Shown one piece after another: positions 14,257 through 24,349 of a stretch of 64,000 nucleotides of DNA. This stretch comes from Microbacterium sp. Root553 (GTDB lineage Bacteria; Actinomycetota; Actinomycetes; Actinomycetales; Microbacteriaceae): positions 34,463 through 98,462 of the forward strand of contig NZ_LMFY01000002.1 of NCBI RefSeq assembly GCF_001426995.1, given 5' to 3'. Each line of letters starts with the position of its first letter. The first letter of the stretch is position 1. The position numbers were made by a program, and so were the translations under genes. The notes beneath the pieces are model-generated. The model was not told where the DNA came from. It searched no databases and was given only the letters and a program-made list of their open reading frames with translations.

Positions 14257-15147
14257 TCAGAGGCCGAGCGCATCCAGCCGTTCCTCGAAACGCACCTGCA
14301 CGTCCTCGGGCTCGGCGCCCTCGCTGTCCGCCCAGGTCGCATCGAGATCTCTGCGCACCGACTCGGGCAGAGCGGCGAACTTCGTGTCCCACGAGTCAAT
14401 GGGGGTCCAGTATCCGACGACCTTGAACCGGGTCGCGGGAAGGCCGAGCTCTCTCCTGAGGTACTTGCGGGCGTCTCGCAGGGCGACGGTCTCGCCCGCG
14501 ACCCAGACGTATCCCTCGTCGAGCGCGAGTCGTTCGTCGACGATCCCCCGCACCAGCTGGCCGAGAGCACTGGGGCCGTGACCGTTGCCGCCGACCACCC
14601 ACGTCACGTCGGCCTCGGCGCCGAAGTCGAAGGCGCCCCGATCGTGCTCTGGCGGCACCTCGACGACGATCCTGGTGCGGACGCCGGCGGGGGTGTCCAC
14701 GGCGATGCGTGCGGCGGCGGGCAGTCCCGTGAGGTCGCACACGAGCACCTGCCAGGTGATGCCCGCAGGCGGCGAGTACAGCCCTGTCGGCGAGGTGAAG
14801 CCGAGCATGTGCCCCGGCTCGGCGCGCGCCGCCCACGGTCCCGCGACCCCCGACCGGTGGATCACGAAGTCGATGTCGAGTTCACCGGCCTCCGGGCGCA
14901 CGCCGCTGATCGTGTACGTGCGCATCGGAGACTCGGGCGCTCCCTCGGGGGTCTCCCACCAGTCGCCCGCAGGGACGGGCAGTGAGACGGCCGTCGGGTC
15001 GTCTCCGTGCGGGAAGAAGACCCGCACGTATTCGTCGCCGACGCCCGTGCTGAGGAACTCGGAGACATCGGCGCCCCCGAGAGTGACGCGGGTGAGCATC
15101 GGGGTCAAGGTGGTGGTGTGGGTGACGATGCCGCGGTGGATGTTCAC
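14257..15147 (-). CDS. Siderophore-interacting protein (FAD/NADPH ferric-siderophore reductase)
   Basis: 296 residues. SIP family: N-terminal FAD-binding beta barrel with the flavin motif RTYTIS near residue 75 and the following H-rich substrate loop, then a C-terminal NAD(P)H-binding half with VWVAGETVALRDARKYLRRE near 215-235 and a final region containing GYWTPIDSWD. It releases iron by reducing ferric siderophore in the cytosol. GTG 15147 overlaps the stop of the upstream ABC gene (GTGA). It is the last gene of the iron operon. Its position next to an ABC heterodimer mirrors mycobacterial IrtA, where the same domain is fused to the transporter. Confidence 0.93.
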   Translation of the reverse strand: MNIHRGIVTHTTTLTPMLTRVTLGGADVSEFLSTGVGDEYVRVFFPHGDDPTAVSLPVPAGDWWETPEGAPESPMRTYTISGVRPEAGELDIDFVIHRSGVAGPWAARAEPGHMLGFTSPTGLYSPPAGITWQVLVCDLTGLPAAARIAVDTPAGVRTRIVVEVPPEHDRGAFDFGAEADVTWVVGGNGHGPSALGQLVRGIVDERLALDEGYVWVAGETVALRDARKYLRRELGLPATRFKVVGYWTPIDSWDTKFAALPESVRRDLDATWADSEGAEPEDVQVRFEERLDALGL

Positions 15148-16952
15148 GGAGTCCCTCTCTGCTCGTTCGGGGGGAGAAGCTCGTTCGGGGGGAGATGCTC
15201 GTTCGGGGAGCGATGGAGCTGCGGACCTTCCGTCTGCGCCAGCCAGAAGCGGCGATAGAGCCCGTCGGTCGCCAGCAGGTCACGGTGCGTTCCGCGTTGG
15301 GCCGCGCGCCCCTCGGCGAACACGATGATCTGCTCGGCGGTCGACACCGGCTCCAGTCGATGCGCGATGAGCACGGTCGTACGGTCCCTGCGCAGCACCC
15401 TGATCGCCGCTTCGACGGCGTCGCGGTGGTGGAGCCCGACATCGGCCGTCGCCTCATCGAGGATCACGACGGCGGGGTCCGCGAGCAGCGCCCGTGCGAT
15501 GGCCAGCTGCTGGATGCGTCCCTCGTCGATCCGGGCGCCCGCATCGTCGGAGGTCAGCGAGTCGACAGCCCACTCGGCACCGACGGCGATGAGCGCGGCG
15601 ACCATCTGGTCGTGGGTCGCCGCGGGAGCGACCAGGCGCAGGTTGTCGGCGATCGTGCCGCGGAACCGGTGCAGCTCCTGCGAGAGGTAGTACGGGACGG
15701 TCGTCTCGGGTTCCACGTCGACGACGCCGGATGTCGGCGGGTGATGCCCCGCGATCACACGGGCGAGGGTGCTCTTGCCCGAACCCGACGAGCCGACGAG
15801 CGCGGTGGTCGTGCCCGGCGCGATGCTCAGTGTGACGTCGCTGATGCCGCGCCCCGTCGTCGGGTATCGGTAGCCGACATCGCGCAGCTCGATCCCGACC
15901 CTCGGGCGGACGACGGGCTCGCGGTCGCCGACACCGACCGGCGCTTCTCGCGGCGTCGCCGGAGCGAGGTCGATGACGCCCACGAGCCTGGCGAGTCCGA
16001 TCGCCGCGCGCTGGATGTCGTCGAGACCGAAGATGAGCTGACCCACCGGATCGAAGAGTCGATGGAACAGCAGCGCCGCAGTGGTGACCATGCCGACGGT
16101 GACCGCGTCGCCCGCGTGCAGCAGGAACCCCGTCGCGAGGATGGCACCCAGGCCGACCAGCTCTCCGGCGTTGATCCAGCGGAACAGACGGTTGCGCACA
16201 CGGACGCCCTCGACCTGCATCCGGATCGAGTCCTCCGCCCGCGTGCTGACCCGTTCGAGCGCGTGGTCCTGCTCGCCGAGAGCGGTGAGCGTCTCGATGC
16301 CCTCCACCGCCTCGAGCACGGCCTGGCTGCGTGCGGCCTCGCGCACGCGCACCTCGCGGAACACCACGCGAGAGCGACGGAGGAACGCCCGGGTGCCCAG
16401 CAGGTAGAACGGCACACTCGCGATGCCCGCGAGAGCGAGCCGGGGATCGAGCGCCGTCAGAGCGAGCACGGAGACCCCGATCGCGAACCCCGCCGACAGC
16501 AGCACCGGCACGACGTTGCCGCCCGCCTCGGCCACCGCATCGACGTCACCGGTCACCCGGGAGAGCAGGTCGGCCGTCTCTCCGTCATCGACCGTGCTCA
16601 CCGGCAGACGCATCGCCGAGGCGAACACGTCCTCACGCAGGTCGGCCAGCACATCCTGAACCAGTCCGGCCAGCACACGAGCGGCCCAGAGCATCGCCAG
16701 GGCGGCGCCGACGGCGCCGGCTCCCGCGGCGACGACCCAGCCGGCGACGACCGCGATGCCCGCATCGTTCGAGACCGCGTCGACGATGCGGCCGAGGCAT
16801 GCGGGCAGCACCACTCCCAGTGCGGACGCGACGAGGAACAGTGCGGCGGTCGCCACCGCCCGTCCGCGGTGGCGGCGCAGCAGCGTCGCGATGACGACGC
16901 GCACCCTGGCGCCCGTCGCTATCGGCAGCAGCGGGGCCGGGGCCTCAGTCAT
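15144..16952 (-). CDS. ABC exporter-type half-transporter, IrtAB-like, with degenerate signature motif
   Basis: 602 residues: six membrane helices (about 20-300), then an ATPase domain. Walker A is intact (GSSGSGKST near 386-394) and Walker B is intact ([12 protein letters not shown] near 490-501), but the LSGGQ signature is replaced by IDEGRIQQ near 474-481. Its partner shows the reverse pattern, so the two should form a heterodimer with one working ATP site. Context (iron box, SIP reductase) points to siderophore import like IrtAB rather than export. The start at 16952 overlaps the partner's stop by 8 bases. The C-terminal tail carries an imperfect hexapeptide repeat, [12 protein letters not shown]. 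Confidence 0.88.
   Translation of the reverse strand: MTEAPAPLLPIATGARVRVVIATLLRRHRGRAVATAALFLVASALGVVLPACLGRIVDAVSNDAGIAVVAGWVVAAGAGAVGAALAMLWAARVLAGLVQDVLADLREDVFASAMRLPVSTVDDGETADLLSRVTGDVDAVAEAGGNVVPVLLSAGFAIGVSVLALTALDPRLALAGIASVPFYLLGTRAFLRRSRVVFREVRVREAARSQAVLEAVEGIETLTALGEQDHALERVSTRAEDSIRMQVEGVRVRNRLFRWINAGELVGLGAILATGFLLHAGDAVTVGMVTTAALLFHRLFDPVGQLIFGLDDIQRAAIGLARLVGVIDLAPATPREAPVGVGDREPVVRPRVGIELRDVGYRYPTTGRGISDVTLSIAPGTTTALVGSSGSGKSTLARVIAGHHPPTSGVVDVEPETTVPYYLSQELHRFRGTIADNLRLVAPAATHDQMVAALIAVGAEWAVDSLTSDDAGARIDEGRIQQLAIARALLADPAVVILDEATADVGLHHRDAVEAAIRVLRRDRTTVLIAHRLEPVSTAEQIIVFAEGRAAQRGTHRDLLATDGLYRRFWLAQTEGPQLHRSPNEHLPPNELLPPNEQRGTP
15161..15214 (-). repeat. 3 x 18-bp tandem repeat at the 3' end of the ABC half-transporter gene
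   Basis: On the plus strand two units GCTCGTTCGGGGGGAGAW (15161-15178, 15179-15196) and a diverged third (15197-15214). In frame it adds Pro-Asn-Glu-rich hexapeptides to the C-terminus. Confidence 0.85.
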
Positions 16953-18590
16953 GGGCGGCATCCGTGTCGTCGGGCGACAGGTCGATGACCCGATCGCAGG
17001 CGCCGAGGAGCACCGGTGACGTGCTGATCACGATGGTCGTCCGGTCGAGCGCGGCCAGCGCTGCGGCGATGTGCGCCTCGGTGATGGCGTCGACGGCCGA
17101 GGTCGGCTCGTCGAGCACCAGCACGTCGGCGTCGGTGTGCAGTGCGCGTGCGATGCCGATGCGCTGACGCTGGCCCCCCGAGAGTCGTCTGCCGGCCTCG
17201 CCGACCTGGGCGTCCCACCCACCGGCCTCGGTGATCGTGTCGTGCAGGGCGGCGACCGCCGTCATCTCGGGTGACGGGGCGGCTGTGGCGCCGTGGCCTC
17301 CCACGGCCTCGCGCAGCGTGCCGCTCATGATGGTCTGACGGTGGGGCAGCGCGACGACGCGTCGGCGGTACTCCTGCGGGTCCAGATGCCTCGGGTCGTG
17401 CAGGGCGCCGTCGATGGCGACCGCGACCGCGTCGGGGGCGGGAGGCGTGCGAAGCCCCAGCAGCCGCGAGAGCGCGCGGGCCTCGTCGCTGTCGGAGGGG
17501 CGGATGCCGAGCAGCTCGCCGCGGCGCACATCGATGTGCGGGGACCCCTCGGGGCCGGGGCGGAACGTCAGAGCGATACCCGCCTCGACGGGGCGTCGCT
17601 GCGCGGAACGGGGCGCGGCGAGCGGGACGTCGAGCAGATCGTCCGTGTCGATCATCTCGGCCAGTCGCTTCGCCGAGGCGAGCTTGTGGATCCAGTTCGA
17701 GGGGAACGATCCGGCGTACGCGAGGGATCCGCTGAGGAACTGCGCGAGACCGAGCACGGTGACGAGCTCGCCGATGCTGATCTGTCCCTCGGCGGCGAAC
17801 CACGCCGACAGTCCGGCGAGCGCGGTCGTCGCCACCGCGGCGAGCACGGAGCTCACCGCGTCGTACGCGGCGAGAGATCGCCCGGCGGTCGTCGCCGCGA
17901 TCCGGCTGGCGCCACTGGCCGTGACGTATCTGCGCACCGCCTCCTCACGGGCCCCGATGCCGACGAGCACCCGGAACCCGGCCATGAAGTCGGCCGCGAC
18001 GGCGCCGGCCTCCGTCGCGGCGCGCTGCTCTGCGGCGCCTCGGCGTTCGATAGGGCGTGAGACGATCCGCATCGTGACCATCATCGCGAGCGTCGAGGCG
18101 AACACGACCAGCGTCGCGATCGGCGAGATCACCAGCATGGCGAACGCGGCGCCCGCGATCGCCGCGATCGTCGCGCACTGCTGCGCGACCGACCACGCGA
18201 CGCCCGCCACGCGATAGGTGTCGGAGGTGACGAAGGTCAGCGCCTCACCGGGGGTCATCGCCCGTCGGGAGAGGCGAGGGCGCAGCATCCGCGAGAGCGT
18301 GAGGTGGCGCAGCGCCTGCTCGCCGTAGCCGTAGACGCCGACCATCAGACGGGATGCGGCCTGGTAGCTCGCGGTCAGCACGAGGAACGTGCCCAGGAGC
18401 ACACCGAGCCACAGCGCGAGAGCCTCCGGGTCGGATGGCAGCACGGCGCGGTCGATCGTGGCGCCGATGATCACCGGGATCGCGGCCTCGGTGAGCGAGT
18501 GCACGATGAGCAGCGTGGTCGCGGCGGTCAGGGTGATCCCGCGTCCCTGCGAGGTGAGGGCGAGCGCGAAGAGCCGGCGGGGGGTGGTCG

Positions 18591-18594
<4 letters not shown>
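16945..18594 (-). CDS. ABC exporter-type half-transporter, IrtAB-like, with lost Walker A
   Basis: 549 residues. An N-terminal six-helix membrane domain (about 20-300) is followed by a short ATPase domain. The signature LSGGQRQR (near 468) and Walker [13 protein letters not shown] (near 488) are intact, but the Walker A position reads [14 protein letters not shown] (near 360-373), with no GxxGxGKS/T and no lysine. It cannot bind ATP in the usual way and must rely on the partner encoded immediately downstream. It overlaps the FecE-type ATPase gene by ATGA. Context suggests import of iron-loaded siderophore. Confidence 0.88.
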
Positions 18595-19379
<785 letters not shown>

Positions 19380-19390
19380 CGGTGGTCCTT

Positions 19391-20488
19391 TCAGGCGCGG
19401 CGCGCGTACTGGGCTGCCAGCAGCCAGGCGAGATAGATCCCGCCGACCGACACGGTCACCACGCCCACCGGCACGGAGACGAGCTGGGCGAGGGTGTCCG
19501 AGACGACGACGAGTGCGGCGCCCGTGAGCATCACGGGGACGGTGCCCATCGGCGTGTTCGATCGGGTGAGTCGCTGCGAGATCTGCGGGGCGGCGAGGGC
19601 GATGAACGAGATCGGACCCGCGGCGGCGGTGACGAGGGCGACCAGCGCCACCCCGAACACCATCGCGGCGAGCCTCGTGCGTCCGGGGCTCACGCCGAGG
19701 GCGGTGGCCGCGTCGTCGCCCATCTCGAGCACCGGCAGGGTGCGGTTCAGAGGCAGGGAGGCGAGGGTGACGACCGCGAAGACGATCGCGGCGGGAACCA
19801 GCTGGTCGAATCCGAGGGAGGCGAGGGAGCCGGCGCCCCAGGTGGCCGCCATCATGGCCTTCTCGACGCTGACCGAGATCAGGATCCAGGAGGTGAGCGA
19901 CCCGAGTCCCGCCGAGACGCCGATGCCCACGATGATCAACCGGAACGACGACAGCGTGTTCCTGTGGGCGAGCACGTAGACGAGCAGAGCGGTGATCAGC
20001 CCGCCGACGAGAGCGCCGACCGCCTTGAACATGTAGGTGTTCAGCTCGAGCACGACCATCATCAGGGTCACGCCGAACTGGGCGCCGACGCCGAAGCCGA
20101 TGATGTCGGGGGAGCCGAGCGGGTTGCGGGTGAGCGACTGGAAGATGCCGCCGGCCAGCGCGAGGGCGGCTCCGCAGAGCACCGCGAAGAGCACACGCGG
20201 CAGTCGCCATTCGAAGACGACCTGGCGGATGTCGGGGTCGGATGCCGGGTCGACGATCGCGCGGATGACCGAGGGGAAGTCGACCTCGTAGGCGCCGATC
20301 GTCATCGATGCGAGGCCCGCCGCGATGATCACCGCGACGAGGACGGCGCTCACTGCGACCGCGCGCACCGGGATGAGTGCCGCGACCCGCGAGGTCTCGA
20401 TGCGGAGCAGCCGGCGACCGTGGTCGACGGGGGTGAAGTCCCGGGTCCGCCGGTCGTGAGAGGACAGGCGTCGCTGGTCGATGCTCAC
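19391..20488 (-). CDS. Iron-siderophore ABC transporter permease (FecCD family)
   Basis: 365 residues with about nine to ten membrane helices after a 50-residue cytosolic N-terminus. Family hallmarks: WRLPRVLFAVLCGAALALAGGIFQSLTRNPLGSPDI split over about residues 95-130, and the late GPISFIALAAPQI helix. It forms the membrane channel with the permease encoded upstream. GTG 20488 overlaps that gene's stop (GTGA), which fixes the start. Confidence 0.94.
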   Translation of the reverse strand: MSIDQRRLSSHDRRTRDFTPVDHGRRLLRIETSRVAALIPVRAVAVSAVLVAVIIAAGLASMTIGAYEVDFPSVIRAIVDPASDPDIRQVVFEWRLPRVLFAVLCGAALALAGGIFQSLTRNPLGSPDIIGFGVGAQFGVTLMMVVLELNTYMFKAVGALVGGLITALLVYVLAHRNTLSSFRLIIVGIGVSAGLGSLTSWILISVSVEKAMMAATWGAGSLASLGFDQLVPAAIVFAVVTLASLPLNRTLPVLEMGDDAATALGVSPGRTRLAAMVFGVALVALVTAAAGPISFIALAAPQISQRLTRSNTPMGTVPVMLTGAALVVVSDTLAQLVSVPVGVVTVSVGGIYLAWLLAAQYARRA

Positions 20489-21570
20489 AGTCCGCTCACC
20501 CGCTTGCGACGGACGAGGATGATCAGGATCGGTGCGCCGAGCAGCGCCGTGACGATGCCGACGCGCAGCTCGCCGCTGGGCAGCACGATGCGGCCGAGGA
20601 CGTCGGCGAGAAGCAGGAAGGCGGGGCCGATGATCATCGAGTACGTGAGGACCCAGCGCTGATCGGGCCCGGTGAACCAGCGCACGACGTGCGGGATCAT
20701 GAGGCCGACGAAGGCGATGGGGCCGGCGGCGGCGACGCTCGTGCCGGCGAGGATCGTGACGGCGGCGATGACGAGCACGCGCGTGACGCGCACGCGCGCC
20801 CCGAGCGACTGCGCCAGGTCGTCGCCCAGTGCCAGGGCGTTCAGCGAGCGCGCGCACAGCAGTCCGATGAGCAGGCCGGTCGCGATGAGCGGAGCCGCCC
20901 AGGCGAGCTGGTCGAGGGTGCGCCCGCCGATGGATCCGACTCCCCAGAAGCGCATGACCTGCAGTGTGCCGAGATCGCGCAGCACGATCGCGGTCGTGAA
21001 GCCGGTGAACGCGGCGCCGAGCGCGACCCCCGCGAGTGTGAGCTTCATCGGTGTGGCGCCAGAGCGCCCGAACGAACCCAGCGCGTAGACGAGCATCGTC
21101 AGCACGAACGCGCCGAGCAGAGCGAAGGGCACGTAGGCGCCAGGGGTGGTGAGACCGAGGATGCCGACGGCGAACGTGACGGCGAACGAGGCGCCCGCGT
21201 TCACCCCGAGGATGCCGGGGTCGGCCAGCGGGTTGCGGGTGAAGGCCTGGATCAGCCCGCCGCAGACGGCGAGAGCGGCTCCGACGACGATGCCGAGCAG
21301 CGTGCGGGGCACGCGCAGCTCCCTGACCATCAGATGCAGCGGGTCGTCGTCGTCGTATGCGAAGAGCGCGTGCAGGACCGTCGCCGGGTCGATCGCACGG
21401 TTTCCGATCGCCAGCGAGGCGACGGCGGCGGCGGCCAGGACGATCACCGACACGATCAGTCCCGCCGCGAGCATGCCGGTGCGGCGCGGGGAGCCGTCTG
21501 CACGACTCCCCGCGCCGGTGTTCGAGACGTCCGTGCCGTCTTCCGTCGCCAAGGACATCTCTCGGATCAC
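20485..21570 (-). CDS. Iron-siderophore ABC transporter permease (FecCD family)
   Basis: 361 residues, about nine to ten membrane helices. Family motifs: LRVPRTLLGIVVGAALAVCG near 85-105 followed by AFTRNPLADPGILG, and AAGPIAFVGLMIPHVVRW near 280-297. It pairs with the next permease to form the import channel for ferric siderophore. GTG 21570 overlaps the stop of the binding-protein gene (GTGA); ATG 21558 is an alternative four codons downstream. Confidence 0.94.
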   Translation of the reverse strand: MIREMSLATEDGTDVSNTGAGSRADGSPRRTGMLAAGLIVSVIVLAAAAVASLAIGNRAIDPATVLHALFAYDDDDPLHLMVRELRVPRTLLGIVVGAALAVCGGLIQAFTRNPLADPGILGVNAGASFAVTFAVGILGLTTPGAYVPFALLGAFVLTMLVYALGSFGRSGATPMKLTLAGVALGAAFTGFTTAIVLRDLGTLQVMRFWGVGSIGGRTLDQLAWAAPLIATGLLIGLLCARSLNALALGDDLAQSLGARVRVTRVLVIAAVTILAGTSVAAAGPIAFVGLMIPHVVRWFTGPDQRWVLTYSMIIGPAFLLLADVLGRIVLPSGELRVGIVTALLGAPILIILVRRKRVSGL

Positions 21571-22634
21571 TCGCCGGCGATGGTCGGCTCGCCCTGCAGT
21601 GCGGCGGCGAGGTCGTTGACGTACTTCGGCAGGATGTACTTCAGCGAGAGCACGGTGGGTGCGCTGATCGCCGATGCCTCCGCGGCGTCGGCGTAGATCA
21701 CGTAGGAGCCGGCCTCGATCGGCGCCCAGCGGGAGACGACCTTGTTCTCGACCGTGTACGTGCCTTCATCCGCGCTGCCGCCCCATGCGGCGAACAGGTC
21801 GGCCTGCACATCGTAGAGCTTCTCGAGACTCACGCCGGTGTACCAGTTGTCGCCCTCGGCGCTCGCCAGGAAGCTGTCCATGGCCGACGTCGAGGTGAAG
21901 CCGAGCGCCTCGGTGATGCGCACGCGCGGGTCGTACTCGAGGTAGACGCCGAGGTCGGTGCCGCCCTCGTTCAGGGTCAGGCCCCAGACGAACGTCTTGT
22001 CGTCGAACTCGGGGTGCTCGTCGGCGAGGGTGGTGATCATCTCCTCGGTCTCGGCGATCAGCTCTTCGGCCTTCGCGTCCTCCGACATCGCCGTGCCGAT
22101 CGTGCGGGTCATGTCCTCCCACGTGCTCGGGTCCCAGGCCCGCTCGATGTAGGGCACGGTCGGTGCGATCTCGGTGAGGCGCTCGTACTCGACGTCGGTG
22201 ACTCCCGAGTAGAGGCTCAGGATGAGGTCGGGCTTGAGCGCCTTGATCGCCTCGTAGTTGGGGCCGTCCTCCGTGAAGGGGATGATCTCGGGCGTCTCGC
22301 CGTACTCCTCGGTGACGAAGTCCTCGAACCAGGGCTGGTAGCCGCTCTCGTCGGCGCCCCAGACCTCTTCCATGCCGACCGGGTTCGTGCCGAGGGCCGC
22401 GACGATGTCGGGGGTCATCCAGCCGAGGGTCACGATGCGCTGCGGCTTCTCGGGGATGATCGTCTCGCCGTGGGCGTGCTCGATGACCACGGCATCGCCG
22501 GATACGGATGCGGGGGCGGATTCCGCGGTGTCGGCCGGTGTCGCGCACCCCGCGAGGGTGAGGGCTGTCGCGATGGCGGCCGCGATGAGCGCGGCACCGC
22601 GGCGGGTCTTCGGGCGCGCAGAAGCGTGCGTCAT
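21567..22634 (-). CDS. Iron-siderophore substrate-binding lipoprotein (FepB/FecB type)
   Basis: 355 residues. Lipoprotein signal peptide with a basic start, hydrophobic core and lipobox LAGC (Cys30). The mature part is a class III periplasmic-binding fold, with IVTLGWMTPDIVAALG in the first lobe and a long connecting helix. It captures ferric siderophore at the outer face of the membrane and feeds the two permeases downstream. Ribosome site GAAGGAG lies 6 bases upstream. It is the first gene after an iron box and heads a seven-gene overlapping operon. No siderophore synthesis gene is present, so the ligand may be a foreign siderophore. Confidence 0.94.
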   Translation of the reverse strand: MTHASARPKTRRGAALIAAAIATALTLAGCATPADTAESAPASVSGDAVVIEHAHGETIIPEKPQRIVTLGWMTPDIVAALGTNPVGMEEVWGADESGYQPWFEDFVTEEYGETPEIIPFTEDGPNYEAIKALKPDLILSLYSGVTDVEYERLTEIAPTVPYIERAWDPSTWEDMTRTIGTAMSEDAKAEELIAETEEMITTLADEHPEFDDKTFVWGLTLNEGGTDLGVYLEYDPRVRITEALGFTSTSAMDSFLASAEGDNWYTGVSLEKLYDVQADLFAAWGGSADEGTYTVENKVVSRWAPIEAGSYVIYADAAEASAISAPTVLSLKYILPKYVNDLAAALQGEPTIAGE

Positions 22635-22686
22635 GATTCTCCTTCAGAGAGAGGGGAGGGGCGTGCCGCGTCCACGCGGCGGGAAG

Positions 22687-22705
22687 TTAGGTAAGCATGC
22701 CCTAA
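22687..22705. promoter_or_regulatory. DtxR/IdeR-type iron box
   Basis: TTAGGTAAGCATGCCCTAA is a 19-base dyad that fits the DtxR/IdeR consensus TWAGGTWAGSCTWACCTWA with few differences. It is 53 bases before the siderophore operon, so iron-loaded repressor should shut the operon. Confidence 0.8.
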
Positions 22706-22798
22706 CACAACGATGCTAGGACGAGGATTGCGCGCTGAGTGTCGATAGACAGACGACTTGTGTCGCTGAATCGACAGTCCGTGGTCATCCCGGGAGCG

Positions 22799-23641
22799 TC
22801 ATCGCCAATACAGCTGATGAACCGGGTCGGCCTGCACGCGCGCCACATGCTGCCGGGGGGTCGTGCCGAACCGTTCTTTGAACGCCGCGGAGAACGCGCT
22901 GGTCGTGGCGTACCCGCAGCGGTGGGCGGCGGCGCCGATGGGGGTGCCGTCGACGATCAGTCGGGCGGCCAGTGTCATCCGCACCCCGGTTCGCCACCGG
23001 CCGAACGTCATGCCGACGTCGTTCTGGAAGATGCGCAGGACGGTGCGCTCGTGAAGCCCGTGGGCTCCGAACAGATCCCGCGCACTGCGGGGGTCGCCGG
23101 GGTCGGCGAGCACGGCCTGCACGAGCGATCTCACCCGTTCGTCGGCCGGCATGGGCACCTCGCCCCAGCCGTCTGCGGTCTCTGCCGACGGGTGCTGCAG
23201 CATCTCGATGAGCACCGACTGGATGCGCACCCGCAGCTCGGTGGGCATGTCGTTCACCCCGAGGTGCAGGAGCATCTCCTGCACGGCTCGCGGCACCAGC
23301 ACCTGCACGATGTCATCGATGGGGGAGAGCAGCGACGCATCGGAGATGTAGGTGTAGCACCCCGTCGAGTCGCGTTCGTGGCGGGCGGTGTGCGGCGTGC
23401 GTGCGGGGATCCACAGGCCCTGCCCGGGCGCGAGGCGCCACATGGCATCCTGCAGCTGCACCCAGACCGTGCCGCGGTAGCACCACGCGAGCATCGCATC
23501 GGGATGGGAGTGCGGCGGTGCGAGCGGCCGGGTGTCGGTGTCCTCGCCCGTGACGACCCCCGTGCCCATCAGGTACGGCTCGCGGATCGTCGACGGCTGC
23601 ACCGGGCTCGCGGCCCACTCGTCCTGTCGATAGGAGTTCAC
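22799..23641 (-). CDS. AraC family transcriptional regulator
   Basis: 280 residues. N-terminal cupin-like sensing domain (HSHPDAMLAWCYRGTVWVQL, then a LAPGQGLWIPARTPH loop near 60-75) and a C-terminal double HTH, about residues 180-275, ending in the typical GYATTSAFSAAFKERFGTTPRQH. GTG 23641 with GGAG 6 bases upstream is the start; the longer frame overlaps the TetR gene. It lies 20 bases after the TetR gene and directly before the iron operon on the same strand. Control of siderophore uptake in response to a bound siderophore is plausible but not proven. Confidence 0.9.
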   Translation of the reverse strand: MNSYRQDEWAASPVQPSTIREPYLMGTGVVTGEDTDTRPLAPPHSHPDAMLAWCYRGTVWVQLQDAMWRLAPGQGLWIPARTPHTARHERDSTGCYTYISDASLLSPIDDIVQVLVPRAVQEMLLHLGVNDMPTELRVRIQSVLIEMLQHPSAETADGWGEVPMPADERVRSLVQAVLADPGDPRSARDLFGAHGLHERTVLRIFQNDVGMTFGRWRTGVRMTLAARLIVDGTPIGAAAHRCGYATTSAFSAAFKERFGTTPRQHVARVQADPVHQLYWR

Positions 23642-23661
23642 TCTGTGCTCCGCGTCGGGCT

Positions 23662-24279
23662 CTATCGGGCGTCGCTCGCGGTGATCCGCGCCTCGACCGG
23701 GGCCCATCCGCTCTCGAGCACGCGGAACCCCGCATCGAGGATGCCGAGCTGGTCGCCGTTCTCGTTCACGAGCAGCTGCATCTGCAGCACGAAACGCGAG
23801 TACACGCGGATCTCCGGGGTCGGCGCCGTCAGTCCGAGCTCGTCCGCGATCGCATCCGCCAGGGCGTCCTCGTGCCGCAGCCACATCCTCGCCGCGTAGT
23901 CGCGCAGCGCCGGAGTGGCGTTGAGGAAGTCGAGGAAGATCCGCGTCACGTCATTGCCGTGTTCGTCGATGTTCGCGCCCACTTCGGCCGTGTAGAAGTC
24001 GCGGATCGCCTGATTGATCGTCACGCCGCCGGCGCGCTCGCGAACGGCGGAGACCAACCGGTCGCGCTGCTCGTCGTCCTCGTCGAAGACGAGCGCCTCC
24101 TTCTGCGGAAAGTGCGCGAACACGGTGGTGGGAGAGACGTCGGCGGCGTCGGCGACCTCGCGGATGCTGACGTTGTCGAACCCGCGCTCGAGGAACATCA
24201 TCGTCGCGACGTCGGAGATGTTCTTCCGGGTCGCTGCCTTCTTGCGTTCACGGCGCCCGAGCGGCTCGGTATCGGTCAT
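23662..24279 (-). CDS. TetR family transcriptional regulator
   Basis: 205 residues. N-terminal HTH: ATRKNISDVATMMFLERGFDNVSIREVADAADV in parts, ending TTVFAHFPQKEALVF (about residues 12-62). A helical ligand-binding domain follows. It is divergent from an MFS transporter gene, with 70 bases between the starts that hold two copies of a 10-base direct repeat. It probably represses the pump and responds to a pump substrate. TACCCT 6 bases before ATG 24279 fixes the start. Confidence 0.92.
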   Translation of the reverse strand: MTDTEPLGRRERKKAATRKNISDVATMMFLERGFDNVSIREVADAADVSPTTVFAHFPQKEALVFDEDDEQRDRLVSAVRERAGGVTINQAIRDFYTAEVGANIDEHGNDVTRIFLDFLNATPALRDYAARMWLRHEDALADAIADELGLTAPTPEIRVYSRFVLQMQLLVNENGDQLGILDAGFRVLESGWAPVEARITASDAR

Positions 24280-24285
24280 GCGTCC

Positions 24286-24291
24286 AGGGTA
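24286..24291 (-). promoter_or_regulatory. -10 box of the TetR gene at 23662-24279
   Basis: On the minus strand TACCCT ends 6 bases before the ATG at 24279. Confidence 0.45.
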
Positions 24292-24304
24292 TCGCGCACT
24301 CGTT

Positions 24305-24343
24305 CCAAAACTGGCTTGACACCAAAACTGGTATTGATACAGT
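24305..24343 (+). promoter_or_regulatory. Promoter of the MFS gene with two operator direct repeats
   Basis: TTGACA (24316-24321), 16 bases, TACAGT (24338-24343), then 6 bases to GTG 24350. CCAAAACTGG occurs at 24305-24314 and 24322-24331, on both sides of the -35 box; each copy is itself a CCA/TGG dyad. Likely TetR operators. Confidence 0.65.
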
Positions 24344-24349
24344 TACGGA

